A DNA stretch of 64,000 nt from Sphingobacteriales bacterium (GTDB taxonomy: Bacteria; Bacteroidota; Bacteroidia; Chitinophagales; Chitinophagaceae). The notes under the pieces are model-generated. The model ran no database searches, had not been told where the DNA came from, and saw nothing but the letters and a program-made list of their open reading frames with translations. The position numbers and the translations under genes were made by a program. The stretch lies in NCBI GenBank assembly GCA_027484425.1, contig JAIXSZ010000009.1:50075-114074 (forward strand). The letters run 5' to 3'. Positions 9,065 through 17,484 of the stretch are shown here, piece after piece. Position 1 is the first letter of the stretch, and each line of letters opens with the position of its first letter.

Positions 9065-10087
9065 ATGTGGGTTCTTCGTTCGGTTATCGTTTTTTTCTTT
9101 GTTTTTCTTTTAAGTTTTACCTGTATTGCTCAGCAGTCGGGTAAACGGTTGGCGGTAGCTTTTTACAATTGCGAGAATTTTTTTGACATAGAGGATAATC
9201 CGCTGAAAGATGATGATGAGTTTACACCAGAAGGGAATTATAAGTACACAGAACGTATATACAGACAGAAGCTACACAACATAGCAAGAGTGGTAAAGGG
9301 CATGGGTGACCCAAAGGGACTAGCTATGATAGGACTGGCGGAGGTAGAAAACAGTAAGGTGCTGAAAGATCTGGTGAATGAGCCACAAATAGCTGGCAGA
9401 AAATATAAGTATGTATGGTATGATGGACCAGACCCAAGGGGGATAAATGTGGCATTGATATACGACCCTGTTATGTTCAGGCTAATAAACAGCAAGCCAG
9501 TGTCTATAAATATAGCTGGTACAGGTGGCAAGGTAGTGACCCGAGATGCACTGCAAGCCACAGGTGTGCTAGGTGGCGATACGGTAACGGTGCTGGTAAA
9601 TCACTGGCCATCGCGCAGGGGAGGCGATGCGGCAAGTGCGCCCAAAAGAATTATTGCTGCCAATGTAAACAAGAATGTAGCAGAAGGGCTGTGGAAAAAA
9701 AATAACAATGCAAAAGTGATAGTAATGGGCGACCTCAATGATAATCCCGATGATGAAAGTGTAACAAAAATACTAAGGGCGGTAGCTGACAAAAAACTGG
9801 TGGTAAAAAAAGGATTTTATAACCCTTATGCGGCTATCTATAGCAATGGTGGAGGTACAGAGGTATACCGGAAAAAATGGAATCTATTTGACCAGATCAT
9901 AATATCAGGTTCATTAGTGCAATGCAAAAACCTCTGCTTTGAAAAGGCAGAGGTTTTTAAGCCAAATTTTATTATCGATAAGTACAAAGGTCACGAAGGG
10001 GAGCCTCATCGATCGTTTAAAGGTACGCATTGGATAAATGGTTACAGCGACCATTTTCCCGTTATAGTTTACTTTACGACCAGATAG
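9065..10087 (+). CDS. Secreted endonuclease/exonuclease/phosphatase-family protein
   Basis: The ATG at 9065 gives a 340-residue protein starting with a signal peptide (WVLRSVIVFFFVFLLSFTCIA). A TTG at 9014 in frame overlaps the promoter and is rejected. Family motifs appear in order: FYNCENFFD, the metal-binding Glu in LAEVEN, NHWPSRRGG, the catalytic GDLNDNPDD and the terminal SDHFPV His-Asp pair. These mark the DNase I-like phosphodiesterase fold. Secreted members act as nucleases or phosphatases, and the natural substrate here is unknown. It is convergent with the thiolase gene, leaving six bases between stops. Confidence 0.88.
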   Translation: MWVLRSVIVFFFVFLLSFTCIAQQSGKRLAVAFYNCENFFDIEDNPLKDDDEFTPEGNYKYTERIYRQKLHNIARVVKGMGDPKGLAMIGLAEVENSKVLKDLVNEPQIAGRKYKYVWYDGPDPRGINVALIYDPVMFRLINSKPVSINIAGTGGKVVTRDALQATGVLGGDTVTVLVNHWPSRRGGDAASAPKRIIAANVNKNVAEGLWKKNNNAKVIVMGDLNDNPDDESVTKILRAVADKKLVVKKGFYNPYAAIYSNGGGTEVYRKKWNLFDQIIISGSLVQCKNLCFEKAEVFKPNFIIDKYKGHEGEPHRSFKGTHWINGYSDHFPVIVYFTTR

Positions 10088-10093
10088 AGTGCA

Positions 10094-11302
10094 CTATACA
10101 CGCTCTAAAATGACAGCATAGCCTTGTCCTAACCCTATACACATGGTGGCCAATGCGTAACGTTTTCCTTGTTTGTGTAGTTCAAGAGCGGCACTATGCA
10201 CTATTCTAGCCCCTGTCATCCCTAGTGGGTGACCCAGAGCTATTGCACCTCCGTTGGGGTTTACACGAGAGTCGTCATCGGCTATGCCTAGTAAGCGAGT
10301 GCATGCTAAGCTCTGAGCTGCAAAAGCCTCATTGAGTTCTATTACGTCAATATCATTAAGTGTTAGACCTGCTTTGGCGAGCGCTCTGTTAGTTGCACCT
10401 ACCGGGCCAATACCCATGATGCGAGGTTCTACACCTGCTACAGCGGAGCTTACTATACGAGCCTTAGGGGTAACATCATATTTGTTGAGCGCATTGCCAG
10501 AAAGTATGTATACTGCGGCCGCACCGTCATTCAGTCCTGATGCATTCCCTGCGGTAACTGTTCCAGTCTTGCTGAATGATGGTTTTAGTTGTGCTAGTTT
10601 CTCTACAGTAGTAGAGGGCTTTATAAATTCATCTTTGCTCACCACTATTGGGTCGCCTTTTTTCTGAGGCATTGATACAGCAGTTATCTCTTCTGCCAGC
10701 CTGCCTGACTGCTGAGCAGCAGCGGCTTTTTGTTGTGAGCGGTATGCAAAAAGGTCTTGGTCTTCGCGGCTTATGTTGTACATAGCAGCCACATTTTCGG
10801 CAGTGACACCCATAGGGTCAGTGCCATATAATTCATGCATGCGAGGGTTTACAAATCGCCATCCAAAGCTGCTGTCAAACATTTGAGCATCACCACCAAA
10901 GGGTTGTGAGGTTTTGGCTATAACCCATGGACTACGGGTCATGTGTTCCATGCCGCCAGCTATAAATACATCGCCATCGCCAGCTTTGATAGCTCGGGCT
11001 GCATTAATGATGGCAGACATGCCAGATGCGCACAAGCGGTTGATAGTTTCGCCAGGAACACTCCACGGGATACCAGCTAGCAAAAGAGCCATCCTTGCAA
11101 CGTTGCGATTGTCTTCACCAGCCTGATTGTGACAGCCTAAAATTACATCGTCAATATCCTGAGCAGGTATATTGGGGTTGCGAGCTACAAGTTCTTTTAA
11201 GACTAGAGCAGCCATGTCATCGGCTCTGATGCCAGACAGCGCGCCACGAATATTGCCTATAGGAGTGCGTATACCATCTACTACATATGCTTCATTCATC
11301 AT
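10094..11302 (-). CDS. pcaF: Acyl-CoA thiolase, closest to 3-oxoadipyl-CoA thiolase (PcaF/PaaJ type)
   Basis: Thiolase II fold with the nucleophilic Cys91 in NRLCASGMSA, catalytic His358 in ALGHPLGMTG and Cys388 in MCIGLGQG. Length (402) and specific stretches (EDNRNVARMALLLAG, FGWRFVNPRM, GVEPRIMG) match the PcaF/PaaJ subgroup that cleaves 3-oxoadipyl-CoA to succinyl-CoA and acetyl-CoA in aromatic degradation. No other beta-ketoadipate or phenylacetate gene is nearby, so it may instead serve general acyl-CoA metabolism. A second ATG three bases downstream is an equally possible start. The thiolase call is certain; the exact substrate is less so. Confidence 0.85.
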   Translation of the reverse strand: MMNEAYVVDGIRTPIGNIRGALSGIRADDMAALVLKELVARNPNIPAQDIDDVILGCHNQAGEDNRNVARMALLLAGIPWSVPGETINRLCASGMSAIINAARAIKAGDGDVFIAGGMEHMTRSPWVIAKTSQPFGGDAQMFDSSFGWRFVNPRMHELYGTDPMGVTAENVAAMYNISREDQDLFAYRSQQKAAAAQQSGRLAEEITAVSMPQKKGDPIVVSKDEFIKPSTTVEKLAQLKPSFSKTGTVTAGNASGLNDGAAAVYILSGNALNKYDVTPKARIVSSAVAGVEPRIMGIGPVGATNRALAKAGLTLNDIDVIELNEAFAAQSLACTRLLGIADDDSRVNPNGGAIALGHPLGMTGARIVHSAALELHKQGKRYALATMCIGLGQGYAVILERV

Positions 11303-11397
11303 AACGGTGTAGTTTTTTTATTTATTTAGTGTTGAGTTTGCAAAGGTAATTGTATTTGCTCTGTGGCAAAGTAGAAGGGTGTGTTAAAGCACCTTGT

Positions 11398-12099
11398 TTA
11401 TCCTTGCAGATGTATAGATATCACTATCATGCGGGTGCTAAGGCGATCAATAGCGTTAGTAAGTTGTAATCCTCTATCTGGGAAAAGCTGATTAGACAAA
11501 CCTTGACTTAACTTTATTTCTGGTGAAAAAATGAAATTAGGATTAAAAAAATCAAAACCTACTCCCAGTTCGAATCCGTAATCGAAATTATTGATTTTTA
11601 AGAACTCATCAGGGCGTTTTGAACGTGCATTTGCAGCCAAATCGTAATCAATTTTGAAACCAGTAAGTGCGTAAAATCTAAAATTATTGATTCTATCACT
11701 TTTAAACTTCAACTGAAAGGGAAGGTGCATGTATATCGACTCAATTGTGCGATTAGCAATACTGTCTGATGGCGGACCATATTCATAGATTAGCCTTTTT
11801 TCGGCAAAAGCTAACGAAGGAATAAAACGGAAATCTATGAAGCGGGTAAGCCTAAGGTTGCCCAGCAAGCCAAGATTAAATCCTGGTTGCCACAAAGGTT
11901 GAATTCTTCTGAAGGTATCAGTAGTTGCAAAAGATGTAGAATAGTTGATACGGTGAACGGAAGTATTAATACCGAATGTGATGCCGAAGAAGTATAATTT
12001 ATCATCATGGTCGGGCATGCTAAGCATGTGGCGTTGTGCAGTAGCCCGCATACAAACCATAACTAACGCCAATGATGTTACAAACTTGCCGAAGTGCAT
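11398..12099 (-). CDS. porT: PorT-family outer-membrane beta-barrel protein (type IX secretion)
   Basis: A 233-residue protein with a signal peptide (ending ..RATAQ) followed by alternating amphipathic beta-strands typical of a small outer-membrane barrel. The opening after cleavage (HDDKLYFFGITFGINTS) and overall layout match PorT, a component needed for type IX secretion. The window contains several T9SS cargo proteins (17.5, 27.5, 38.8 and 60.0 kb), which fits. The product is isolated from other por/gld genes here, as is common in the phylum. I base the call on memory of the family rather than a search. Confidence 0.8.
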   Translation of the reverse strand: MHFGKFVTSLALVMVCMRATAQRHMLSMPDHDDKLYFFGITFGINTSVHRINYSTSFATTDTFRRIQPLWQPGFNLGLLGNLRLTRFIDFRFIPSLAFAEKRLIYEYGPPSDSIANRTIESIYMHLPFQLKFKSDRINNFRFYALTGFKIDYDLAANARSKRPDEFLKINNFDYGFELGVGFDFFNPNFIFSPEIKLSQGLSNQLFPDRGLQLTNAIDRLSTRMIVISIHLQG

Positions 12100-12644
12100 G
12101 AATAGAAAATGATTGAACTTTCTTAAACGTAAAACACGAAGATACAGTATGTACCTGGTAAGTAAAACTGTATTGCAACCATTATCTGACCAAGTAAACT
12201 GAAATAACCATGCTATTTTATTGGTAACATTTTTATCTTTTTCAGTAATCAGTTACGAATTCAATGCTGTTGTAACTATTCATGACTAAGTGAATTTCAT
12301 TCTTATGCTATAATAATTTAATTTAAATACTCTCGGTGAAAAGAAACATAAGTATGATACTTTGATGACTTTTCAGTACTTTTTATTGCTTTTTAGTTTA
12401 AATTTGTATGACGAACTTAGGTTGTATTTGTTTATATATCTCATTTTCCTAACACCGTGATAACTTCGAGCCCCGCAACCACGGGGCTTTGTTTTTTATA
12501 AGTATTTACATTTTGTATGTGGGGGCGAATAGCAGTAGTGTTTGCTAAGAGAATATTTTACTAATTGAATTGTGGAAATTATCATTCTGAAAGCTATCTT
12601 TGAGTAAACAATTAATATCTTAGCTTTAAAAAATTACCTGAGAG
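12100..12644. other. 545-bp region with no protein gene; holds a candidate small RNA
   Basis: No ORF of convincing composition was found on either strand. The left half is AT-rich and contains the upstream region of porT. The right half contains an isolated -7 box and a hairpin terminator, described separately. Confidence 0.6.
12411..12496 (+). ncRNA. Candidate small RNA (orphan promoter and terminator)
   Basis: A perfect -7 box TAAATTTG lies at 12399-12406. About 80 bases later comes a strong terminator: stem AGCCCCG (12469-12475), loop CAACCA, stem CGGGGCT (12482-12488), then TTTGTTTTTT. Nothing between them is coding. The expected transcript would be about 80-86 nt. It could be an sRNA or a cis-acting leader whose gene lies beyond, but the terminator separates it from the lipoprotein gene at 12645. 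The -33 element is weak. The boundaries are inferred. Confidence 0.4.
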
Positions 12645-13148
12645 ATGCCAAATAGAAATATCATACTTACATTTCTGCTTACCATAGCCCTGTTTTCCGC
12701 TATCACTTATACAGCTTGCAAAAAAGATTCTTGTGAAAACGTTATTTGTATGAATCTGGGTGCATGTGATGGAGGAAAATGTGTATGCCCAACTGGTTTT
12801 GAAGGAGATAGATGTGAGGTGCTAAGTCGCGATAAATTGATAAAAACATTCAATGGCAGAGATACTTGTAACAAAGACACAGCTTTTTATGCCGTTTATC
12901 CTATTTACTTTAGGGCTATGCTAACAGATCCTCGAGAGTTGACAATGAAAAACATCCTTAACGATATGGACGATAGTGCGGTATGTACTATGCAGGGAGT
13001 TGATTCTTTTACTTTTCAGGGTAGCAACAATAGCCTTACTTATATTGGAACTGGTCGCATTAGTAATGATTCATTATGGCTGAATTATAGAGTAGAGCGT
13101 GATACTTCTTCCTATACTTGCCGTTTTTTTGGTCAGGGTCTTAGGTAG
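12645..13148 (+). CDS. Lipoprotein with an EGF-like domain
   Basis: A 167-residue lipoprotein: a hydrophobic signal ends in a lipobox-like YTAC with the acylated Cys at about residue 25. An EGF-like module follows directly, with six cysteines in the pattern C-x4-C-x4-C-x4-C-x-C-x8-C (CENVICMNLGACDGG then KCVCPTGFEGDRC). The remaining 110 residues are unassigned. This architecture is frequent in Chitinophagia surface lipoproteins of unknown function. There is no clear operon partner. Confidence 0.8.
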   Translation: MPNRNIILTFLLTIALFSAITYTACKKDSCENVICMNLGACDGGKCVCPTGFEGDRCEVLSRDKLIKTFNGRDTCNKDTAFYAVYPIYFRAMLTDPRELTMKNILNDMDDSAVCTMQGVDSFTFQGSNNSLTYIGTGRISNDSLWLNYRVERDTSSYTCRFFGQGLR

Positions 13149-13215
13149 ATGAATAATGTAGGTTATATCATTTCTGTTTTGAAGCTTGTGTGTATAATAA
13201 TTACCTATTGGCAGA

Positions 13216-13248
13216 TTGGGTAGTAGTAGTAGAGTTGTAGTAAATTTG
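13216..13248 (+). promoter_or_regulatory. Promoter for the bacilliredoxin-like gene
   Basis: TTGG at 13216-13219 and a perfect -7 box TAAATTTG at 13241-13248 (25 bases start to start). The predicted start site leaves a leader of about 15-20 bases before the ATG at 13270. Confidence 0.6.
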
Positions 13249-13269
13249 CATCAATAAATACACAAAATA

Positions 13270-13683
13270 ATGTATCCAGAACAAATAGTTGCCCCAATGA
13301 AGGCTGAGCTTACATCTCAGGGTTTTAAAGAATTACTTTCCCCAATAGAAGTAGATAGCACTTTGAAGCAAGAAGGTACTACTTTATTGATGATCAACAG
13401 TGTATGTGGTTGTTCAGCCGGTACTGCTCGTCCAGGCGTGATAATGGCTGTGAAAAACTCATCGAAAATTCCAGATAGACTAACAACTAGTTTTGCTGGC
13501 TTTGACATAGATGCGGTTAAACAAGCACGTAGTTATTTGTTGCCATATCCTCCATCATCACCAGCTATAGCGTTGTTGAAAGATGGTAAAGTAGTTCACA
13601 TGATTGAACGCCACAACATTGAAGGCAGATCTGCGCAAATGATTGCAGCAAATTTGATTCAAGCCTTCGAAACTTACTGTTAA
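13270..13683 (+). CDS. BrxA/BrxB-family bacilliredoxin (YphP/YqiW)
   Basis: A 137-residue thioredoxin-like protein with the family-defining Cys46-Gly-Cys48 motif in [13 protein letters not shown], and conserved YPEQ and ERHNIEGR stretches. In Firmicutes these proteins remove bacillithiol from mixed disulfides. Some Bacteroidota also make bacillithiol, so the same role is plausible here, but no bacillithiol-synthesis gene is in the window. It has its own promoter and is followed by a hairpin terminator, so it is monocistronic. Confidence 0.9.
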   Translation: MYPEQIVAPMKAELTSQGFKELLSPIEVDSTLKQEGTTLLMINSVCGCSAGTARPGVIMAVKNSSKIPDRLTTSFAGFDIDAVKQARSYLLPYPPSSPAIALLKDGKVVHMIERHNIEGRSAQMIAANLIQAFETYC

Positions 13684-13720
13684 AAGGCATGAAAGTGTTG
13701 TTTATGCTTTGTTTATATTA

Positions 13721-13746
13721 AAGGCGAGATTATTCTCGCCTTTTTG
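13721..13746 (+). terminator. Rho-independent terminator
   Basis: Stem AAGGCGAGA (13721-13729), four-base loop, stem TCTCGCCTT (13734-13742) followed by TTTG. It ends the bacilliredoxin transcript just upstream of the icd promoter. Confidence 0.8.
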
Positions 13747-13778
13747 TTTGTGTTCACTATTATGTAGTGTTAACTTCG
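13747..13778 (+). promoter_or_regulatory. Promoter for icd
   Basis: TTTG at 13747-13750 and TAACTTCG at 13771-13778 (one mismatch to TAnnTTTG), 24 bases start to start. The ATG follows at 13802. It abuts the terminator of the previous gene. Confidence 0.55.
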
Positions 13779-13801
13779 CGCATCTCAAAAGACTAACACA
13801 A

Positions 13802-15085
13802 ATGACAACTCAGAAGATAACAATGGGTGCTGATGGGCGCCTTAATGTACCTGATAATCCTATTATTCCGTTTATTGAAGGTGATGGCATAGGCCCCGAT
13901 GTATGGGGAGCAAGCAAGCTAGTCTTGGATGCTGCAGTGGCTCATGCTTATGGTGGTAGACGGAAAATTGAATGGCTTGAGATATTAGCAGGCGAAAAAG
14001 CGTTTAACAAAACTGGAGAGTGGTTACCATTGGAAACACTTGAGAAGGCTCGCGAGTATCTTATTTCTATAAAAGGACCACTTACAACCCCTATTGGCGG
14101 TGGTATACGTTCTCTCAATGTTGCATTGCGCCAAGAGTTAGATCTATTTGTTTGCTTACGTCCTATAAAATGGTACAAAGGTGTGCCATCGCCAGTAGTA
14201 CATCCAGAGAATGTAAACATGACCATTTTCAGAGAAAATACTGAAGATATATATGCTGGCATAGAGTTTAGTGCAGGTAGTCCAGAGGCTGCTAAATTGT
14301 TGTCTTTTCTCACCAATGAACTAGGGGCAGGTAAAAAAATCAGATTTCCTGAGTCTTCTGCATTTGGCATCAAGCCAGTATCAAAAGATGGTTCTGAGCG
14401 CCTGATAAGAGCAGCAATACAGTACGCCCTAGATAATAAGTTACCCTCTGTTACTATTGTACACAAAGGAAATATCATGAAGTTCACAGAAGGTGGATTT
14501 AAGATATGGGGATACGAATTGGCAGAACGTGAGTTTGGAGATAAGGTATACACTTGGGGGCAGTGGGAAAACGCCAGAGAAACGCAAGGTGAAGAAGCAG
14601 CGAACGCAAAAATGAAAAGCGAAACTGCCGAAGGTAAACTTATTATAAAAGATGTGATCGCCGACAATTTCTTACAACAGATTTTATTAGCTCCACAAGA
14701 TTATTCAGTAGTAGCCACACTTAATCTTAACGGTGATTATATATCAGATGCTGCTGCTGCTGCGGTAGGCGGTATTGGTATTTCACCTGGTGCCAATATA
14801 AATTACGTAACCGGACATGCTGTGTTTGAGGCTACACATGGCACTGCTCCACGATTTGCTAACACAGATACAATGAATCCATCCTCACTACTTTTGAGTG
14901 GTGTAATGATGCTAGAATACATGGGCTGGAATGAAGCTGCAATACTAATAGAAAACGCACTTGCAGCTACTATTCTTAGTAAGCGTGTAACAGTAGATTT
15001 TTACAACTTAATGAAAGATGCAACTCTGCTTAAAACTAGTGAGTTTGCAAGAGAAATCATTAAGAATGGCAGAATGGATGCATAA
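13802..15085 (+). CDS. icd: Isocitrate dehydrogenase (dimeric, E. coli Icd type)
   Basis: Catalyses oxidative decarboxylation of isocitrate to 2-oxoglutarate in the TCA cycle. The ATG at 13802 gives 427 residues starting MTTQKITMG; upstream in-frame codons overlap the promoter and terminator. Substrate-binding blocks are conserved ([31 protein letters not shown]), including the serine that is phosphorylated in E. coli. Cofactor-site residues differ from E. coli: [10 protein letters not shown] in place of GTAPKYAGQD, and VDFYN in place of YDFER near the C-terminus, so NADP preference should not be assumed. It has its own promoter and terminator. Aconitase is 10 kb away on the other strand. Confidence 0.95.
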   Translation: MTTQKITMGADGRLNVPDNPIIPFIEGDGIGPDVWGASKLVLDAAVAHAYGGRRKIEWLEILAGEKAFNKTGEWLPLETLEKAREYLISIKGPLTTPIGGGIRSLNVALRQELDLFVCLRPIKWYKGVPSPVVHPENVNMTIFRENTEDIYAGIEFSAGSPEAAKLLSFLTNELGAGKKIRFPESSAFGIKPVSKDGSERLIRAAIQYALDNKLPSVTIVHKGNIMKFTEGGFKIWGYELAEREFGDKVYTWGQWENARETQGEEAANAKMKSETAEGKLIIKDVIADNFLQQILLAPQDYSVVATLNLNGDYISDAAAAAVGGIGISPGANINYVTGHAVFEATHGTAPRFANTDTMNPSSLLLSGVMMLEYMGWNEAAILIENALAATILSKRVTVDFYNLMKDATLLKTSEFAREIIKNGRMDA

Positions 15086-15135
15086 AATTAACTTTACCAA
15101 GTTGAATGGTTTACTAGTTTTGGTTTGTTATCTTA

Positions 15136-15186
15136 ATTGTTGCTATTTTTATCGAAATCAATAAAAATAGCAACAATCAGTTTTTT
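15136..15186 (+). terminator. Rho-independent terminator of icd
   Basis: A 17-bp perfect stem (15136-15152 with 15161-15177, ATTGTTGCTATTTTTAT and its complement), an 8-base loop, and a CAGTTTTTT tail. Confidence 0.8.
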
Positions 15187-15236
15187 AGTTTTAGCTAAAA
15201 GTATACAATTTCTTTTAGGTCCAGTAAATACTCTTT

Positions 15237-15911
15237 ATGTCTATAAATTTAGCATCATATATAGATCACACAGCTCTAAAACAATCTACAACAGCCTCAG
15301 ATATTGATAAACTGTGTGTTGAAGCATCGTCATCTGGATTTATGGCAGTTTGTGTGCCTCCCAAGTACGTAGCGGGTGCAAAACGATTATTAGGTAATAC
15401 CAATGTAAAAGTGGCTACGGTTATCAGTTTTCCTATGGGTTATAATGCCACCCATGTGAAATTAAAGGAAATAAAGGATGCTATTTTTATGGGTGCTGAC
15501 GAGCTAGACATGGTTATAGATCTTTGTGCGCTTAAAAGCGGCGATTGGCAGCACTTAGAGAAAGAAATTGAAATTTGTTTGCAACCTGCCAGAGAGGCAA
15601 ACAAGGTCATGAAATTGATAGTTGAAAGTGGATTGCTCACTAATACAGAATTAGTAGCATGCTGTGAATTGTATAGACAATACGATATTCAGTTTTTAAA
15701 AACCTCAACGGGTTTTTCTGAGGCTGGAGCTTCATTAAAAGCAGTGCAAATTATGAGACAGCATCTCCCAGATACTATTGGCATAAAAGCCTCAGGAGGC
15801 ATACGTACATTTGCTTTTGCAAAGGAGCTAATAGAGGCAGGAGCTACTAGAATCGGAACATCTAATAGTATGCAAATAATGAAGGAATTCGATGATTATG
15901 AACCAGAGTAG
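15237..15911 (+). CDS. deoC: Deoxyribose-phosphate aldolase
   Basis: DeoC splits 2-deoxyribose 5-phosphate into glyceraldehyde 3-phosphate and acetaldehyde. At 224 residues it is full length for the bacterial family. The opening YIDHTALKQ, acidic Asp91 in DELDMVID, Schiff-base Lys155 in FLKTSTGF and the second active-site Lys184 in GIKASGGIR are all present. It follows the icd terminator and has no other nucleoside-catabolism gene beside it. The promoter is not obvious. Confidence 0.95.
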   Translation: MSINLASYIDHTALKQSTTASDIDKLCVEASSSGFMAVCVPPKYVAGAKRLLGNTNVKVATVISFPMGYNATHVKLKEIKDAIFMGADELDMVIDLCALKSGDWQHLEKEIEICLQPAREANKVMKLIVESGLLTNTELVACCELYRQYDIQFLKTSTGFSEAGASLKAVQIMRQHLPDTIGIKASGGIRTFAFAKELIEAGATRIGTSNSMQIMKEFDDYEPE

Positions 15912-16019
15912 GTAGCGCTTTTTGGAAAAATTGTTGATCAATTTGTGTTTTTTTTATAAGAATTAATTATCTTAAATGTTGCTAATGATTTTCTCAGTGT
16001 ACTGCAAAGCAGCTATAGA

Positions 16020-16532
16020 ATGAAGCGATCTATTTTCATAGCGTTTATTTTTATATCACTAGTCCCCATTCCTTTTGCCTATAGTCAGGAGGGTGATAAA
16101 GGCGATGTAGTTGTGCACAGTGACGCAAGATTGGCTGTGTTACTTCGTAAAAATCACAGCTATGTTAGGTTATCACATCCCGATCCTGTTGTAAAAATTA
16201 TTGAGCCACCACCTAAGCCAACTATCAATAATACCGCAATAGGAGCATCAGGTTTAGTTCATCATGATTTAAAGATGATTTACTCTGGTCCTGGCTTCAG
16301 GGTGCAGATTTATAACGGTTCAAGCCGTGATAAAGCGTTGCAAGTTAAGGCTGAATTTATGAGGCGTTTTCCAGGAGTTCACACCTATTTATCTTACATA
16401 TCTCCCAATTTCAGAGTGAAAGTGGGGGATTATCGTAGCAGAACAGATGCAGAAGGAATGCTACGAGAGGCAAACTCTATGTATAGTCCCAGCATGATGG
16501 TGCCAGATGTGGTAACAATTAGTACATACTAA
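16020..16532 (+). CDS. Secreted SPOR-domain protein
   Basis: A 170-residue protein with a signal peptide (KRSIFIAFIFISLVPIPFAYS) and a C-terminal SPOR domain of about 70 residues starting at GPGFRVQIYNGSSRDKA and including the second beta-alpha unit (FRVKVGDYRSRTDAE). SPOR domains bind denuded septal peptidoglycan. The middle is a low-complexity Pro-rich linker. It is probably periplasmic or exported. The partner is unknown. It is convergent with the GT2 gene across a hairpin. Confidence 0.85.
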   Translation: MKRSIFIAFIFISLVPIPFAYSQEGDKGDVVVHSDARLAVLLRKNHSYVRLSHPDPVVKIIEPPPKPTINNTAIGASGLVHHDLKMIYSGPGFRVQIYNGSSRDKALQVKAEFMRRFPGVHTYLSYISPNFRVKVGDYRSRTDAEGMLREANSMYSPSMMVPDVVTISTY

Positions 16533-16549
16533 ACTATAAGAAAAAGTAA

Positions 16550-16586
16550 TACCCTAAAAGGTCCGTAAAACAGCCCTTTTAGGGTA
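16550..16586. terminator. Hairpin between convergent SPOR and GT2 genes
   Basis: Stem TACCCTAAAAGG (16550-16561) with its complement at 16575-16586. The T-tract is poor on the plus strand, so termination efficiency is uncertain. Confidence 0.55.
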
Positions 16587-16594
16587 AATTGTTA

Positions 16595-17347
16595 TTATGC
16601 GGAAGGTGGAAGATATAGTTTACTTTTTATCAATCCCCATTTATGCAATCGATGTGTTATGGAAACGCGTAAAACTCCTCTACCATATTTCATACTTCTG
16701 GTAAAATTTATACTTGAGGCCTCTTCAAAATATTTCGTGGGGCATGTAACCTCAGCTATTTCGTATCCATTAATAAAGATTTGAGATATCATTTCATTAT
16801 CAAAAACAAAATCATCACTATTATGTGAGAAATTGATGGAACGTATAACATCGGCACTAAAGGCCCTGTAACCAGTATGGTATTCGCTCAGCTTCTGGCC
16901 TAGTAATACATTCTCAAACAATGTAAGGAATCGATTAAATATATACTTGTACATAGGCATTCCACCTCTCAATGCACCTTTACCAAGTATCCTTGAGGCC
17001 AATACTACTGGGTACACGTCCATAGCTATGATAGAAGACATAGCATGTATGAGCTTTGGCGTGTATTGGTAGTCAGGGTGAAGCATTATTACTATGTCAG
17101 CACCTAGCTCCAAAGCCTTTCTGTAACAACTTTTTTGGTTGCCACCATAGCCCTTATTGGTTTCGTGCTTAATAATGTGTTTTATACCTAGTCTGCGACC
17201 TTCGCCTACAGTATCATCTCGGCTATTATCGTCAACCAAAACAACATCGTCTACTATGTCGAATGGTATTTCTTTGTACGTACGTTCCAAGGTCAGCGCT
17301 GCATTATAAGCAGGCAATACGATCACTATTTTTTTACCATTAAGCAT
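16595..17347 (-). CDS. Family 2 glycosyltransferase (dolichyl-phosphate-mannose-synthase-like)
   Basis: The start at 17347 (MLNGKKIVIVLPAYN) fits GT2 proteins; the TTG 12 bases upstream is rejected. The 250-residue catalytic domain contains the LPAYNAALTLERTY opening, the nucleotide-sugar DDNSRDDT motif, NKGYGGNQK, and HPDYQY in place of the usual DxD. There is no C-terminal membrane segment, so it is a single-domain cytosolic or membrane-associated enzyme. Similar proteins transfer sugars to polyprenyl-phosphate carriers. The sugar and acceptor are unknown. Confidence 0.88.
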   Translation of the reverse strand: MLNGKKIVIVLPAYNAALTLERTYKEIPFDIVDDVVLVDDNSRDDTVGEGRRLGIKHIIKHETNKGYGGNQKSCYRKALELGADIVIMLHPDYQYTPKLIHAMSSIIAMDVYPVVLASRILGKGALRGGMPMYKYIFNRFLTLFENVLLGQKLSEYHTGYRAFSADVIRSINFSHNSDDFVFDNEMISQIFINGYEIAEVTCPTKYFEEASSINFTRSMKYGRGVLRVSITHRLHKWGLIKSKLYLPPSA

Positions 17348-17376
17348 ATCAGGGGGCAAAAATAATATTTATCCTG

Positions 17377-17424
17377 AAAAAAGCCCGCATATATTATCTC
17401 TTTTAAAAAAGGAACATATGCGGG
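17377..17424 (-). terminator. Terminator of the T9SS cargo gene
   Basis: Stem CCCGCATAT (17384-17392) with ATATGCGGG (17416-17424). On the minus strand the stem is followed by GCTTTTTT. It ends the gene starting at 18492. Confidence 0.75.
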
Positions 17425-17484
17425 TAAGTACAAGCTATTGTTAAACTAAAATAAAGAATAAAAAATTATTCAATTACAAAGTAA

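Noticed and set aside
13948..14667. A 239-codon open frame on the minus strand inside icd
   Set aside because: It is antisense to a well-conserved enzyme; its composition is Ser/Leu/Pro-rich shadow coding and no start context or motif supports it.
16595..17359. TTG start of the GT2 gene four codons upstream
   Set aside because: The ATG at 17347 gives the usual N-terminus of the family; the extra residues are unlikely.
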